DNA from: JAISST01 sp050434145
Lineage (GTDB): Bacteria > Fusobacteriota > Fusobacteriia > Fusobacteriales > Fusobacteriaceae
Length of the DNA: 25,029 nucleotides
Direction of reading: 5' to 3'
Assembly: GCF_050434145.1 (NCBI RefSeq)
Contig: NZ_JBNPVX010000041.1
Coordinates: 1 to 25,029 of the forward strand
A program made the translations under genes and the position numbers. How positions within the stretch are numbered: position 1 is the first letter of the stretch; every line of letters begins with the position of its first letter. The notes beneath the pieces are model-generated. The model did no database searches and was not told where the DNA came from. It saw nothing but the letters and a program-made list of their open reading frames with translations. This document shows, piece by piece, positions 16,966-24,629 of the stretch.

Positions 16966-17688
16966 ATGTTTAACTCTAATAAACTTTTTAAATGTTTAAC
17001 ATTAACTTTTTTATTTGTAATTATTAATACAAATATCTTTGCTTCAAAAAGTCTAGAAAAAAAAATTAAAAAACTTGAAGCTCAAGTAATAGAATATGAA
17101 AAAAAACATCTTAAGACACAAAATTCAAAAGGATATGCTAGAAAGAATTCGGTAGCTAAGATTACTGGGCTAAGTAAAAATGATAAAAGAAGAAAAGTTA
17201 TTGAGAAAAGTAAAGAAATCAATGTAGAACTTCCTGAATATGACCCTGAAACTAAAACAATTTCAGTCAAAAATACTTCTAATGTGCGGATAGATGCTAA
17301 AGCAATTGGTTCTGTTTATTCCAAGAAAGTTTATTTTAATCTTTCCAATGAAAAGTCAAAAAAAGAAAATTATGTTGGAAACGACGAAATAACTATTGAA
17401 AATGGAAATCTAATTCTAACTGAAAAATTCAATAATAAACAAGACATTTCTGATCTTGAAGTTAAGCTCGCACTTGTCCTCAGTGAAGAATTGGCAGCTG
17501 AAAAATCGAAATTAAATAAGAACAAGAATCATTCTTCTACTATTGTTAATAAATCAGGAAAACGAGCTACTACCAACAAAACTAATGTTCTCAATAAAGA
17601 AAAAAATAGCAAAAAATTTGATGAAAAAGATGTTAATGTCATTGTTGAAGGATTTGATTTTATTAATAAAGTAGATTCTCCCATTTGA
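16966..17688 (+). CDS. Secreted lysine-rich protein of unknown function
   Basis: I do not recognise the family. A clear signal peptide (about 1-26, ending IFA) leads to a short predicted coiled coil (about 29-48, LEKKIKKLEAQVIEYEKK), a basic linker, a beta-rich central part (about 85-165, with ISVKNTSNVRIDAKAIGS and ITIENGNLILTEKF) and a hydrophilic Lys/Asn-rich tail. The cysteine at residue 10 is too early and lacks a lipobox, so it is not obviously a lipoprotein. AAGGAG lies six bases before the ATG. The coding case is good: signal peptide, promoter and ribosome site all agree. It is probably periplasmic or surface-located. Confidence 0.7.
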   Translation: MFNSNKLFKCLTLTFLFVIINTNIFASKSLEKKIKKLEAQVIEYEKKHLKTQNSKGYARKNSVAKITGLSKNDKRRKVIEKSKEINVELPEYDPETKTISVKNTSNVRIDAKAIGSVYSKKVYFNLSNEKSKKENYVGNDEITIENGNLILTEKFNNKQDISDLEVKLALVLSEELAAEKSKLNKNKNHSSTIVNKSGKRATTNKTNVLNKEKNSKKFDEKDVNVIVEGFDFINKVDSPI

Positions 17689-17775
17689 TACATTGGTTAT
17701 TTGTAAAATAGATCTAAATGATTTTTGATTAGTTTAGTTTTTTTAATTTTTATATAACAAAGAGGTAAGAGCACT

Positions 17776-18228
17776 ATGTATAAACAAAATTTGATCTATA
17801 TTGGAATTGTTGTTTTTGTTCTATTCATTATAATTCTTGTCAAAAGAGCAAGTAACAGCAAAAATATTTCTTTAGAAAACGTAAGCGAAAGTTATTTTTA
17901 TCGCTATGGTGGAGATATTTCATGGATAAAAAACAAACTCGAAAAATATAGATTTAAAGCTTTAAACTCTATGTTAAGCTGTAAAAATGCTGCAGAATCT
18001 GATTTTAGAATAGATATTATAGATGATGACAACATCAGAAAAATGAATGTATATGCTACTGAATTTTCTTATGATAAAAATCAGGGCATGGAAACAATTA
18101 TTTACAATCTTCCTCTGACAGATGAACAATATGAATTCTTTTTATCTAATGTGAGGCTAAAATCAACCTATGCCATATCTGGAGATAAAGAATTGGAAAT
18201 TGATGGCGGACAAGATTTTATTGAATAA
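17776..18228 (+). CDS. Small membrane-anchored protein of unknown function
   Basis: A single N-terminal membrane helix (about 6-23, followed by KRAS) anchors a soluble domain of about 125 residues with no motif I recognise. The domain looks mixed alpha/beta (WIKNKLEKYRFKALNSML, then FRIDIIDDDNIRKMNVYATEF). AAAGAGG precedes the start at about eight bases. It lies 87 bp after the secreted lysine-rich protein and is closed by the shared terminator at 18241-18270. It is probably in the same transcript as its upstream neighbour, as no strong promoter is seen in the gap. Confidence 0.7.
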   Translation: MYKQNLIYIGIVVFVLFIIILVKRASNSKNISLENVSESYFYRYGGDISWIKNKLEKYRFKALNSMLSCKNAAESDFRIDIIDDDNIRKMNVYATEFSYDKNQGMETIIYNLPLTDEQYEFFLSNVRLKSTYAISGDKELEIDGGQDFIE

Positions 18229-18240
18229 CATGGAATATAT

Positions 18241-18270
18241 AAAATCCTGAATGTTTAAATTCAGGATTTT
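18241..18270. terminator. Bidirectional terminator between convergent genes
   Basis: A perfect 12-bp stem (AAAATCCTGAAT 18241-18252 with ATTCAGGATTTT 18259-18270) has a 6-base loop. It serves the plus-strand gene ending at 18228 and touches the stop codon of rpoN on the other strand. Confidence 0.85.
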
Positions 18271-19532
18271 TAATGTGTCACATTTTTTATTTTTCTTTCT
18301 CTAGTGGATCCTATACCTAGTTCCTCACGATATTTTGCCACTGTACGTCTTGGAACTTTCTCATTTAATATTATACCTAGTTTATTAGAGATAATACTAT
18401 CTGATATTGGATTCTCTCTATTTTCATTTTTTACTAAATTTTCTAAGATTTTTTTTATTTGTATAGATTTTGAATTGCAAATAAATAGCATTTTTAAGGG
18501 AATTGTACCTTGTGAAGAATATATATATTTTCCATTTATTGATCTAGATACAGTGGAAGGATGAACCCCAACAATATTTGCAACATCACCTAAAGTAAGT
18601 TTTTTCATATGATCTCTGCCATGAATAAAAAACTCTTTTTGCTTTTCTCCAATAATTTCTAATATTTTTTTTAAAGTTTCATACCTTTTTTCTATTGATT
18701 TTATTATCATTACTGCCTTGTTCACATTATTTTTTTCAATTGTAGAATTTCCAACATAATTTTCTTTTAACTTTATCTTTGGCATTGCTTCTTCATTAAT
18801 AGAAGTAATTATTTCCCCGACTTCATTTACTAGTATAGAGCCTTCTGGAATAATAAAATTATTTTTCACCTCTACATCAAAGCCACGTGCTGGTATTGGA
18901 TTAAGTTTTTTTATAATTTCTAAATATTCTTTCACTTTTTCTGTAGTTATTTTCAATTTTTCAGCTATATATTCAAATTTTTTATCACCTAACTCTTCTA
19001 AAAAATAATCAATTATTGAAATTAAATATTTATCATTTATTTTCTTAGATAGGATTTGAATTTTTAAACATTCTTTTAGATTTTTTGCACCAACTCCAAT
19101 AGGTTCTAATGAATGAATTATATCCAATGCTAACTTTAATTTTTCTTTAGTAATTTTATGTGAATTAAGTATATCCCTATCTTCTAGTACTAAATACCCC
19201 CTATGATCAAGGTTGTTTAATATATATATACAAAGATTTTTTAGATTTTTATCAAGTGTATAAGATAATAATTGTTTTTCTAAATATTGAAAAAAATTTT
19301 CTTTTTCATATGTATAATCTAAAAAGGAATAATCATTCTCTGAAGCTTTTATTTGTGCCTTAGTATAATTATTTTTAGGATAAACAATATCCATAGCTGG
19401 ATTTAATTCTATTTCTTTCTCTACAAACTCTTTCAAAGTTATCATAGGCATTTGCAATATATTTATTGACATTTTCATCTCTTGAGTTAATATTAATTTT
19501 AATTCTTGATTCAATTCTAATTTAAAATCCAT
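18270..19532 (-). CDS. rpoN: RNA polymerase sigma-54 factor
   Basis: Alternative sigma factor that recognises -24/-12 promoters and needs an AAA+ activator to open DNA. Region I (about 1-45) is Leu/Gln-rich (LNQELKLILTQEMKMSINILQMP). The core-binding region contains NLDHRGYL and LEPIGVGAKNLKECL. The helix-turn-helix LTLGDVANIVGVHPSTVSRS is followed by the RpoN box PRRTVAKYRE at about 394-403. Length (420) is slightly short, as in other low-GC species. AGAGG precedes the ATG, and an extended -10 promoter lies upstream. No sigma-54 activator is encoded in the window, so the regulon must be elsewhere. Confidence 0.96.
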   Translation of the reverse strand: MDFKLELNQELKLILTQEMKMSINILQMPMITLKEFVEKEIELNPAMDIVYPKNNYTKAQIKASENDYSFLDYTYEKENFFQYLEKQLLSYTLDKNLKNLCIYILNNLDHRGYLVLEDRDILNSHKITKEKLKLALDIIHSLEPIGVGAKNLKECLKIQILSKKINDKYLISIIDYFLEELGDKKFEYIAEKLKITTEKVKEYLEIIKKLNPIPARGFDVEVKNNFIIPEGSILVNEVGEIITSINEEAMPKIKLKENYVGNSTIEKNNVNKAVMIIKSIEKRYETLKKILEIIGEKQKEFFIHGRDHMKKLTLGDVANIVGVHPSTVSRSINGKYIYSSQGTIPLKMLFICNSKSIQIKKILENLVKNENRENPISDSIISNKLGIILNEKVPRRTVAKYREELGIGSTRERKIKNVTH

Positions 19533-19586
19533 CTTTTACCTCTTAATATGAAAAGTGTATTGTTTTTAGTTTTTTATTTCCATTAT

Positions 19587-19595
19587 ATTATACCA
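19587..19595 (-). promoter_or_regulatory. Extended -10 promoter of rpoN
   Basis: The minus strand reads TGGTATAAT, the same nonamer as before the ABC-F gene; no good -35 is seen. It lies about 55 bp before the ATG. Confidence 0.65.
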
Positions 19596-19642
19596 TGCTT
19601 TTTTTAAATACAGAAATTTTTTATAATTAAATTATATTATAT

Positions 19643-19669
19643 AAAAAGAGGCAACTCTGTCGCCTCTTT
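19643..19669 (-). terminator. Rho-independent terminator of hgdH
   Basis: An 8-bp perfect stem (AAAGAGGC 19645-19652 with GCCTCTTT 19662-19669), 9-base loop, is followed on the minus strand by TTTTTAT. It lies just after the hgdH stop. Confidence 0.9.
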
Positions 19670-19690
19670 AGTTGTTATTATCTTTTATTA

Positions 19691-20692
19691 TTACATTTTA
19701 TTTTTGCAATCACCAGTTTCTATAAATTCTTTTAAGTTCGAAAAACTTGTTTCAACCATATTAGAAACTGCTTCATCAGTGTAAGAACCAATATGTGGGC
19801 TTACTATGATTTTGGGATAAAGTGTAACTAACTTTTCTAATGTATCATCTGGCAATGAACCACCTTTGAAATCTTTGAAGAATAATCTTGCTTCTTTTTC
19901 TAATACATCTATTCCAGCTCCACCTAAGTGCCCATTTTCAATGAATTCTATTATTGCATCTAAGTCTTGCAGCTCACCTCTAGCTGTATTTACTAGTATT
20001 GCTCCTTTTTTCATTTTACTTAAAAATTCTCTAGTCACTACCTTTCCATTTTCTTTTATATATGGACAATGTAATGATATGACATCACTCTTAGCAAGCA
20101 ACTCATCCATTTCCACTTGAGTTGCTATATCCTCTATTCCCTCTATTTTAAAGACATCTTGTCCTATTACGTTAGCACCCAAACCTTTGAATAATTGAGC
20201 AGCTGTTCTTCCTATTTTTCCTAATCCAATTATACCTACTGTACAATTTCTAATTTCCTTAGAGAACATAAAATTGTCCACAGTAAAGTTTTTGTTTCCA
20301 GTTCTACTTGTAGTATATGCCATGTGTCTCAACAACATCATTGCATGTGTTACAGCTAATTCTGCTATTGCATTAGGAGAATAAAAAGGTACTCTGGCCA
20401 TTTTGAATCCCAATTCTTTTGCATAGGGAATATCAATATGATCTGTACCTACTGTTCTAGTAAGTAAATATTTTACACCAAATTCCTTATACATATCTAA
20501 ATGTTCTTTATTTGCAAAACAGTTCGCTCTTAGTACTACAGCTTCAAATCCTTTTGCTAATTCTGCAGTTTCTTTCGAATTAAGAAATTCTGGCACACAA
20601 ACTGGTTCAAATCCAAATATTTTTCCATATTTTTCAAAAAATTCTCTTTCTACCTCTCTTACACCATAACATAGTACTCTTATTGTAATCAC
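19691..20692 (-). CDS. hgdH: D-2-hydroxyacid dehydrogenase, probably (R)-2-hydroxyglutarate dehydrogenase
   Basis: NAD-dependent reductase of the D-2-hydroxyacid family, probably converting 2-oxoglutarate to (R)-2-hydroxyglutarate in glutamate fermentation. From memory it aligns almost end to end with Acidaminococcus fermentans HgdH (RVLCYGVREVE, SPNAIAELAVT, FMFSKEIRNCTVG). Numbered from the GTG, the Rossmann motif GLGKIG is at 156-161 and the catalytic trio is Arg238 (NTARGE), Glu267 and His300 (SPHIGSY). The start is unusual: the only in-frame ATG (20717-20719) lies upstream of the predicted transcript start. I chose GTG 20690-20692, giving 333 residues; an ATA at 20681-20683 sits where the relative has its ATG and is better spaced from TAAGGAG. 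gdhA lies upstream and makes its substrate. D-lactate dehydrogenase is the alternative, less likely. Confidence 0.85.
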   Translation of the reverse strand: MITIRVLCYGVREVEREFFEKYGKIFGFEPVCVPEFLNSKETAELAKGFEAVVLRANCFANKEHLDMYKEFGVKYLLTRTVGTDHIDIPYAKELGFKMARVPFYSPNAIAELAVTHAMMLLRHMAYTTSRTGNKNFTVDNFMFSKEIRNCTVGIIGLGKIGRTAAQLFKGLGANVIGQDVFKIEGIEDIATQVEMDELLAKSDVISLHCPYIKENGKVVTREFLSKMKKGAILVNTARGELQDLDAIIEFIENGHLGGAGIDVLEKEARLFFKDFKGGSLPDDTLEKLVTLYPKIIVSPHIGSYTDEAVSNMVETSFSNLKEFIETGDCKNKM

Positions 20693-20721
20693 TCTCCTTA
20701 AGATAATTTTTCTGCACATTA

Positions 20722-20750
20722 ATTATAAAACATTAATTATAAAATCTCAA
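20722..20750 (-). promoter_or_regulatory. Promoter of hgdH, with duplicated -10
   Basis: On the minus strand TTGAGA (20745-20750) is 17 bp from TATAAT (20722-20727). The 14-bp unit TTTTATAATTAATG is repeated in tandem (20717-20730 and 20731-20744), so a second TATAAT lies at 20736-20741. The transcript should start near 20715. Confidence 0.7.
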
Positions 20751-20769
20751 ATTATTTTTTCATGTATGA

Positions 20770-20807
20770 AATGTGTTGCTGCAAAACAATCTTTACAGCA
20801 ACACATT
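20770..20807. other. Perfect 12-bp inverted repeat between gdhA and hgdH
   Basis: AATGTGTTGCTG (20770-20781) pairs with CAGCAACACATT (20796-20807) around a 14-base loop. The minus-strand side lacks a T tract, so it is not a standard terminator for gdhA; it may be a leaky terminator, mRNA-end stabiliser or binding site. Confidence 0.55.
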
Positions 20808-20847
20808 CTGTTATTATTTATTTTTCTCTTTTTTTACTTTGTATATC

Positions 20848-22185
20848 TTAGTATATTCCTTGTCTTAACATAGCATCTGCAACTTTTCTAAATCCTGCTA
20901 TATTTGCTCCTTGAGCTAAACTAATTCCATACTTTTCACTTTCTTCTTTAGCCATTTTGTATATATTTTTCATTATCATATGAAGTCTTTCTTGCAAATC
21001 TTCTACTTTCATATCCATTCTCATACTATTTTGGCTCATTTCTAATGCAGACATGGCAACTCCACCAGCATTAGCTGCTTTTGATGGTCCAAATGGAATA
21101 CCAGCCTTTTCAATAATTTCCATAGCTTCTAATGTACAAGGCATGTTAGATCCTTCACATACAATTTTTACTCCATTTTTAACTATAATTTCTGCATCTT
21201 CTGTAACTATTTCATTTTGAGTAGCACATGGAACAATTACATCCACTTTTTCTCCCCAAGGTTTACCATTAACATATTCTAGATTAAATTCTTTTGCATA
21301 ATCTTTTAATGTTTTGCTATAGTCAGCTCTAAGTCTTAACATTCCAGCAACCATCTCTTTATTCATACCATTTGGCATACGAACAAAACCACCTGGCTCA
21401 GATAAAGTAACTACTTTTGCTCCTAATTCAGTCATTTTTTCTGCAGCACCCCATGCAACGTTTCCATAACCTGATAATGCTATTGTTTTACCTTCTATCT
21501 TTTCTCCAATATCAGCTAACATTTCTTGTAAGAAATATGTAATTCCATATCCTGTAGCTTCTGGTCTTACTAAGCTTCCACCAAAACTTCTAGGTTTTCC
21601 AGTAATAAATCCATTTTCATATGCACCTTTTATTCTTCTGTATTGTCCAAATAAATATCCTATTTCTTTTGCACTAACACCTAAGTCACCTGCTGGAACG
21701 TCTACATCTGGTCCCAAATGTCTATATAATTCAGTCATAAAGCTTTCGCAGAATCTTCTAACTTCATCATCTGATTTTTTTAATGGATTAAAGTCACTTC
21801 CTCCTTTTCCACCACCAATAGGCAATCCAGTTAATGAATTTTTAAATGTTTGCTCAAAAGCTAGGAATTTCATTGTTCCTAATCTAACTGCTGGATGGAA
21901 TCTCAATCCACCTTTGTATGGTCCAATAGCCCCATTAAATTGCACTCTATATCCAGTATTTACATGGATTTGACCTTTATCATCTTGCCAAGGTACTCTA
22001 AATACAATTGTTCTTTCAGGTTCTACCAATCTTTCTAATAACGCATTATGTCTGTACAATTCTTCATTTTCCTTTACAATTGGTTCCAATGATTCTAAAA
22101 CCTCTTTAGCTGTTGCATGAAATTCTTTTTCCTCTGGGAATTTTTCTACTAATCCATTATACACTTCTTCAATATACTTCATCAT
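20848..22185 (-). CDS. gdhA: Glutamate dehydrogenase
   Basis: Hexameric-type glutamate dehydrogenase, interconverting L-glutamate with 2-oxoglutarate and ammonia. In this setting the likely role is the first oxidative step of glutamate fermentation, probably NAD-linked, though I cannot fix the cofactor from sequence. Key residues match the Clostridium symbiosum enzyme: Lys91 (YKGGLRFHP), Lys115, catalytic Lys127 (GGGKGG), Asp167 (PAGDLG), and the Rossmann motif GYGNVAWG (about 239-246). Length is 445, normal. I chose ATG 22183-22185, since AAGGAGG lies nine bases before it; the 27 extra codons of the longest frame are AT-rich leader. murI lies 77 bp upstream in the same direction. No strong promoter of its own was found. 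Confidence 0.96.
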   Translation of the reverse strand: MMKYIEEVYNGLVEKFPEEKEFHATAKEVLESLEPIVKENEELYRHNALLERLVEPERTIVFRVPWQDDKGQIHVNTGYRVQFNGAIGPYKGGLRFHPAVRLGTMKFLAFEQTFKNSLTGLPIGGGKGGSDFNPLKKSDDEVRRFCESFMTELYRHLGPDVDVPAGDLGVSAKEIGYLFGQYRRIKGAYENGFITGKPRSFGGSLVRPEATGYGITYFLQEMLADIGEKIEGKTIALSGYGNVAWGAAEKMTELGAKVVTLSEPGGFVRMPNGMNKEMVAGMLRLRADYSKTLKDYAKEFNLEYVNGKPWGEKVDVIVPCATQNEIVTEDAEIIVKNGVKIVCEGSNMPCTLEAMEIIEKAGIPFGPSKAANAGGVAMSALEMSQNSMRMDMKVEDLQERLHMIMKNIYKMAKEESEKYGISLAQGANIAGFRKVADAMLRQGIY

Positions 22186-22262
22186 TTCTTTACTCCTCCT
22201 TAATAAATTTTTTAATATATTTAGGTAATAAATTTGAAAACTTGACTGTTCATAGAAAGATA

Positions 22263-23051
22263 TCATACACTCTTGATTTCATCTATCTTCATCAATAAAA
22301 CTTTTTCTGCTATCTTTCCAAACTTTTTAACATCACCACTCACATAAAACGATATTTTTCCATCTTCTTTTGAATCATTTAACATATTTAAAGATTCTAG
22401 TGTTTTCTTTGCAACAACACTTGTTTCTTTTGCCGGATCTATTATACATTTTCCATGAGTCAACTTCGATATATCATCCACAATTAGTGGATAATGCGTA
22501 CAACCTAAAACAATTGTATCTATTTCTTCAGGCAAATCGGCAATATACTCTTCTAATAAAGTCATTCTATCTTCATACGTTTCCCAACCATTTTCTATCA
22601 TTGGGCAAAGATCTTTACAGCCTTTTTGATAAACTTCTACATTCGAAGCAAATTTATTTATTTCATCAAGATATGCATTAGTTTTAGCAGTAAAAACAGT
22701 TGACAAAATTCCTACTTTATTGTTTTTTGTAACTTCCAATGCTTTTTTAGCACCAGATTCTATTACTCCTATCACAGGCAAATTATACTGTTCTCTGAGA
22801 ATATCAATAGCTGCTTTTGTAGCTGTGTTACACGCAATTACAATCATTTTGCACTTTTTTTCAATCAAGAAATCAACAATATTAATACATAATTTTTGTA
22901 TTTCTCCTTGACTCTTATCACCATATGGTGAATTTCCGCTATCACCATAGTAAATTATATTTTCACTAGGCAACAAATCTATCAATTCTTTTAAGACAGT
23001 TATTCCTCCAACCCCTGAATCAAAAACTCCAATTGCACTTTTTTTATCCAT
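22263..23051 (-). CDS. murI: Glutamate racemase
   Basis: Cofactor-independent enzyme producing D-glutamate for peptidoglycan. The catalytic cysteines are present: Cys74 in IACNTAT and Cys184 in LGCTHYPL, with His186 beside it. The N-terminal FDSGVGG (10-16) with Asp11 and the YYGDSGNSPYG segment are diagnostic. Length (262) is normal. AGGAG lies before the ATG, and a near-consensus promoter stands about 90 bp upstream. It lies between gltS and gdhA in a run of glutamate genes. Confidence 0.97.
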   Translation of the reverse strand: MDKKSAIGVFDSGVGGITVLKELIDLLPSENIIYYGDSGNSPYGDKSQGEIQKLCINIVDFLIEKKCKMIVIACNTATKAAIDILREQYNLPVIGVIESGAKKALEVTKNNKVGILSTVFTAKTNAYLDEINKFASNVEVYQKGCKDLCPMIENGWETYEDRMTLLEEYIADLPEEIDTIVLGCTHYPLIVDDISKLTHGKCIIDPAKETSVVAKKTLESLNMLNDSKEDGKISFYVSGDVKKFGKIAEKVLLMKIDEIKSV

Positions 23052-23354
23052 AGTTCAAAACTCCTATTTCATAAAATATTGTGTAGCATTTTAGAACTTT
23101 AGTTCCTTATGTAGTGCATTTTGATTTTTATTTATAATAAGATTATACTACTTTTTTTTATTTTTTCAAATTCATTATTGACATTATAAACAAATTTATT
23201 ATTTATTCTATTAATCATTTGTTCTATCAGATTTACCTATTTGTGCTACAACACTTGTAAAATATGTTCTTTGATGTTTGTACTGATAATTACATCGCCA
23301 ACTTTCTTATTACATATTACATTTTCATTAACTTCAGGTAACTTCTCTTGTATT
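23052..23354 (-). other. murI upstream region, with a possible gene remnant
   Basis: About 300 bp. It holds the murI promoter (listed separately) and a small GAACT/AGTTC hairpin in the leader. Right after the gltS stop, a frame of about 35 codons without a start codon reads protein-like (including KKVGDVIISTNIKEHILQVL) and ends in TAG; it could be a decayed gene or chance. No terminator is evident after gltS. Confidence 0.35.
23142..23169 (-). promoter_or_regulatory. Promoter of murI
   Basis: On the minus strand TTGAAA (23164-23169) and a perfect TATAAT (23142-23147) are 16 bp apart, with a purine tract between. Five of six -35 bases match consensus. Confidence 0.75.
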
Positions 23355-24629
23355 TTATGAATACATACTCATAAAGAAAGTTATTACTGCAGCATTTGTA
23401 AAATCTATAAACAATGCCCCAACTAATGGAACTATAAAGAAAGCTTTAGTCGAAAATCCATTCACAGAAGTAAAAGCTTCCATATTCGCTATCGCTGTAG
23501 GTGTAGCCCCCATTCCAAAACCACAATGACCAGTAACAATTACTGTCGCATCATATTTACTAACTATTTTATTCATGATATTATATGTTACAAAATAAGT
23601 ATACAGAATTACAAATATAGTTTGAACAGCTAATATAATAAGCATAGGACCCGCTAATGCTAGCAATTGATACAGTTGTAATGTCATCAATGCCATTGAC
23701 AAGAACAGAGATAAAGCTATACTTCCAACACTATCAATTTCTTTCATAGGAAGAGGTTTCTTGAAAGTAGATTCCCCAAGATTTCTAAATAAAGCAGCAA
23801 TAAGCATTGGACCAATATATGCTGGTAATTTTAAGCCTTTACCAACTTCTTTAAAAATTCCTTTCTTTACAGCAATTTCACTTATCCAAAGAGAAAACTT
23901 ATGAATTAAGTCTGGAAGATAACTCCCAATCCCCATTGCTAAAGCAATTAAGATAACAGCTGTTAATATTTTCTCTTCTGTTATCCCTTCTTCTTTTTCC
24001 TTTTCCATTGCTAAATCTTCTGCTTTATTATCTTCTCCTTTTAAATTATGTTTTTTCATAAGAAGTCTTCCTACTGGGCCACCTATTAAACAACCCATAA
24101 CCAATCCATAAGTAGCAGCAGCAAATCCAACTGTTCTTGCTCCATCTTCCCCACCAATAGCATTACCTATGATTAGGCCTATGTCTGTACCAAATGCTCC
24201 TGCAGTACCATGACCACCAGTTAATGGGACAGATCCAACCAAAAGTCCAAACAGTGGATGTTGTCCAAGCACTTTAGCTAACGTAACACCAATAATATCT
24301 TGAAAAATTACTAACCCAGTAGCTGCAGCCAAGAAAACTACAACTCCAATTCCACCTTGAGCCAATAATTTTAGACTCGCCATAAACCCTACTGTAGTAA
24401 AAAAAGCAATCATCAAGAAATTTTGTAATGTAAGGTCAAATTTTATTTCGAACAAATTACTTTGACGCCCCACAAAAACAAATAATGAACATATTAACCC
24501 ACTTACCACTGGTGCAGGAATAAAAAATCTTTGCAATAGACTACTATGTTTTTTTATGACATTCCCTACATACAATAAAATCGCTGCTATAGCTAATGTC
24601 TGTGCCATGTTAAAACTAATTTCTTTCAT
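23355..24629 (-). CDS. gltS: Sodium/glutamate symporter
   Basis: GltS-type carrier importing glutamate with Na+ across the cytoplasmic membrane. It is a multi-helix protein with two homologous halves, each with a conserved glycine-rich re-entrant loop: TGGHGTAGAFG near 137-147 and GHCGFGMGATPTAIANM near 367-383. A charged cytoplasmic loop (about 195-220) separates the halves. Length (424) is slightly longer than E. coli GltS (401). AAAGGAGG stands seven bases before the ATG. It supplies substrate for the gdhA and hgdH steps encoded downstream. Confidence 0.95.
   Translation of the reverse strand: MKEISFNMAQTLAIAAILLYVGNVIKKHSSLLQRFFIPAPVVSGLICSLFVFVGRQSNLFEIKFDLTLQNFLMIAFFTTVGFMASLKLLAQGGIGVVVFLAAATGLVIFQDIIGVTLAKVLGQHPLFGLLVGSVPLTGGHGTAGAFGTDIGLIIGNAIGGEDGARTVGFAAATYGLVMGCLIGGPVGRLLMKKHNLKGEDNKAEDLAMEKEKEEGITEEKILTAVILIALAMGIGSYLPDLIHKFSLWISEIAVKKGIFKEVGKGLKLPAYIGPMLIAALFRNLGESTFKKPLPMKEIDSVGSIALSLFLSMALMTLQLYQLLALAGPMLIILAVQTIFVILYTYFVTYNIMNKIVSKYDATVIVTGHCGFGMGATPTAIANMEAFTSVNGFSTKAFFIVPLVGALFIDFTNAAVITFFMSMYS

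Noticed and set aside
18270..19532. Sigma-54 (-24/-12) promoters controlled by the local rpoN
   Set aside because: Scanning the intergenic regions by eye for TGGCAC-N5-TTGC gave no convincing site, and no AAA+ activator is encoded here.
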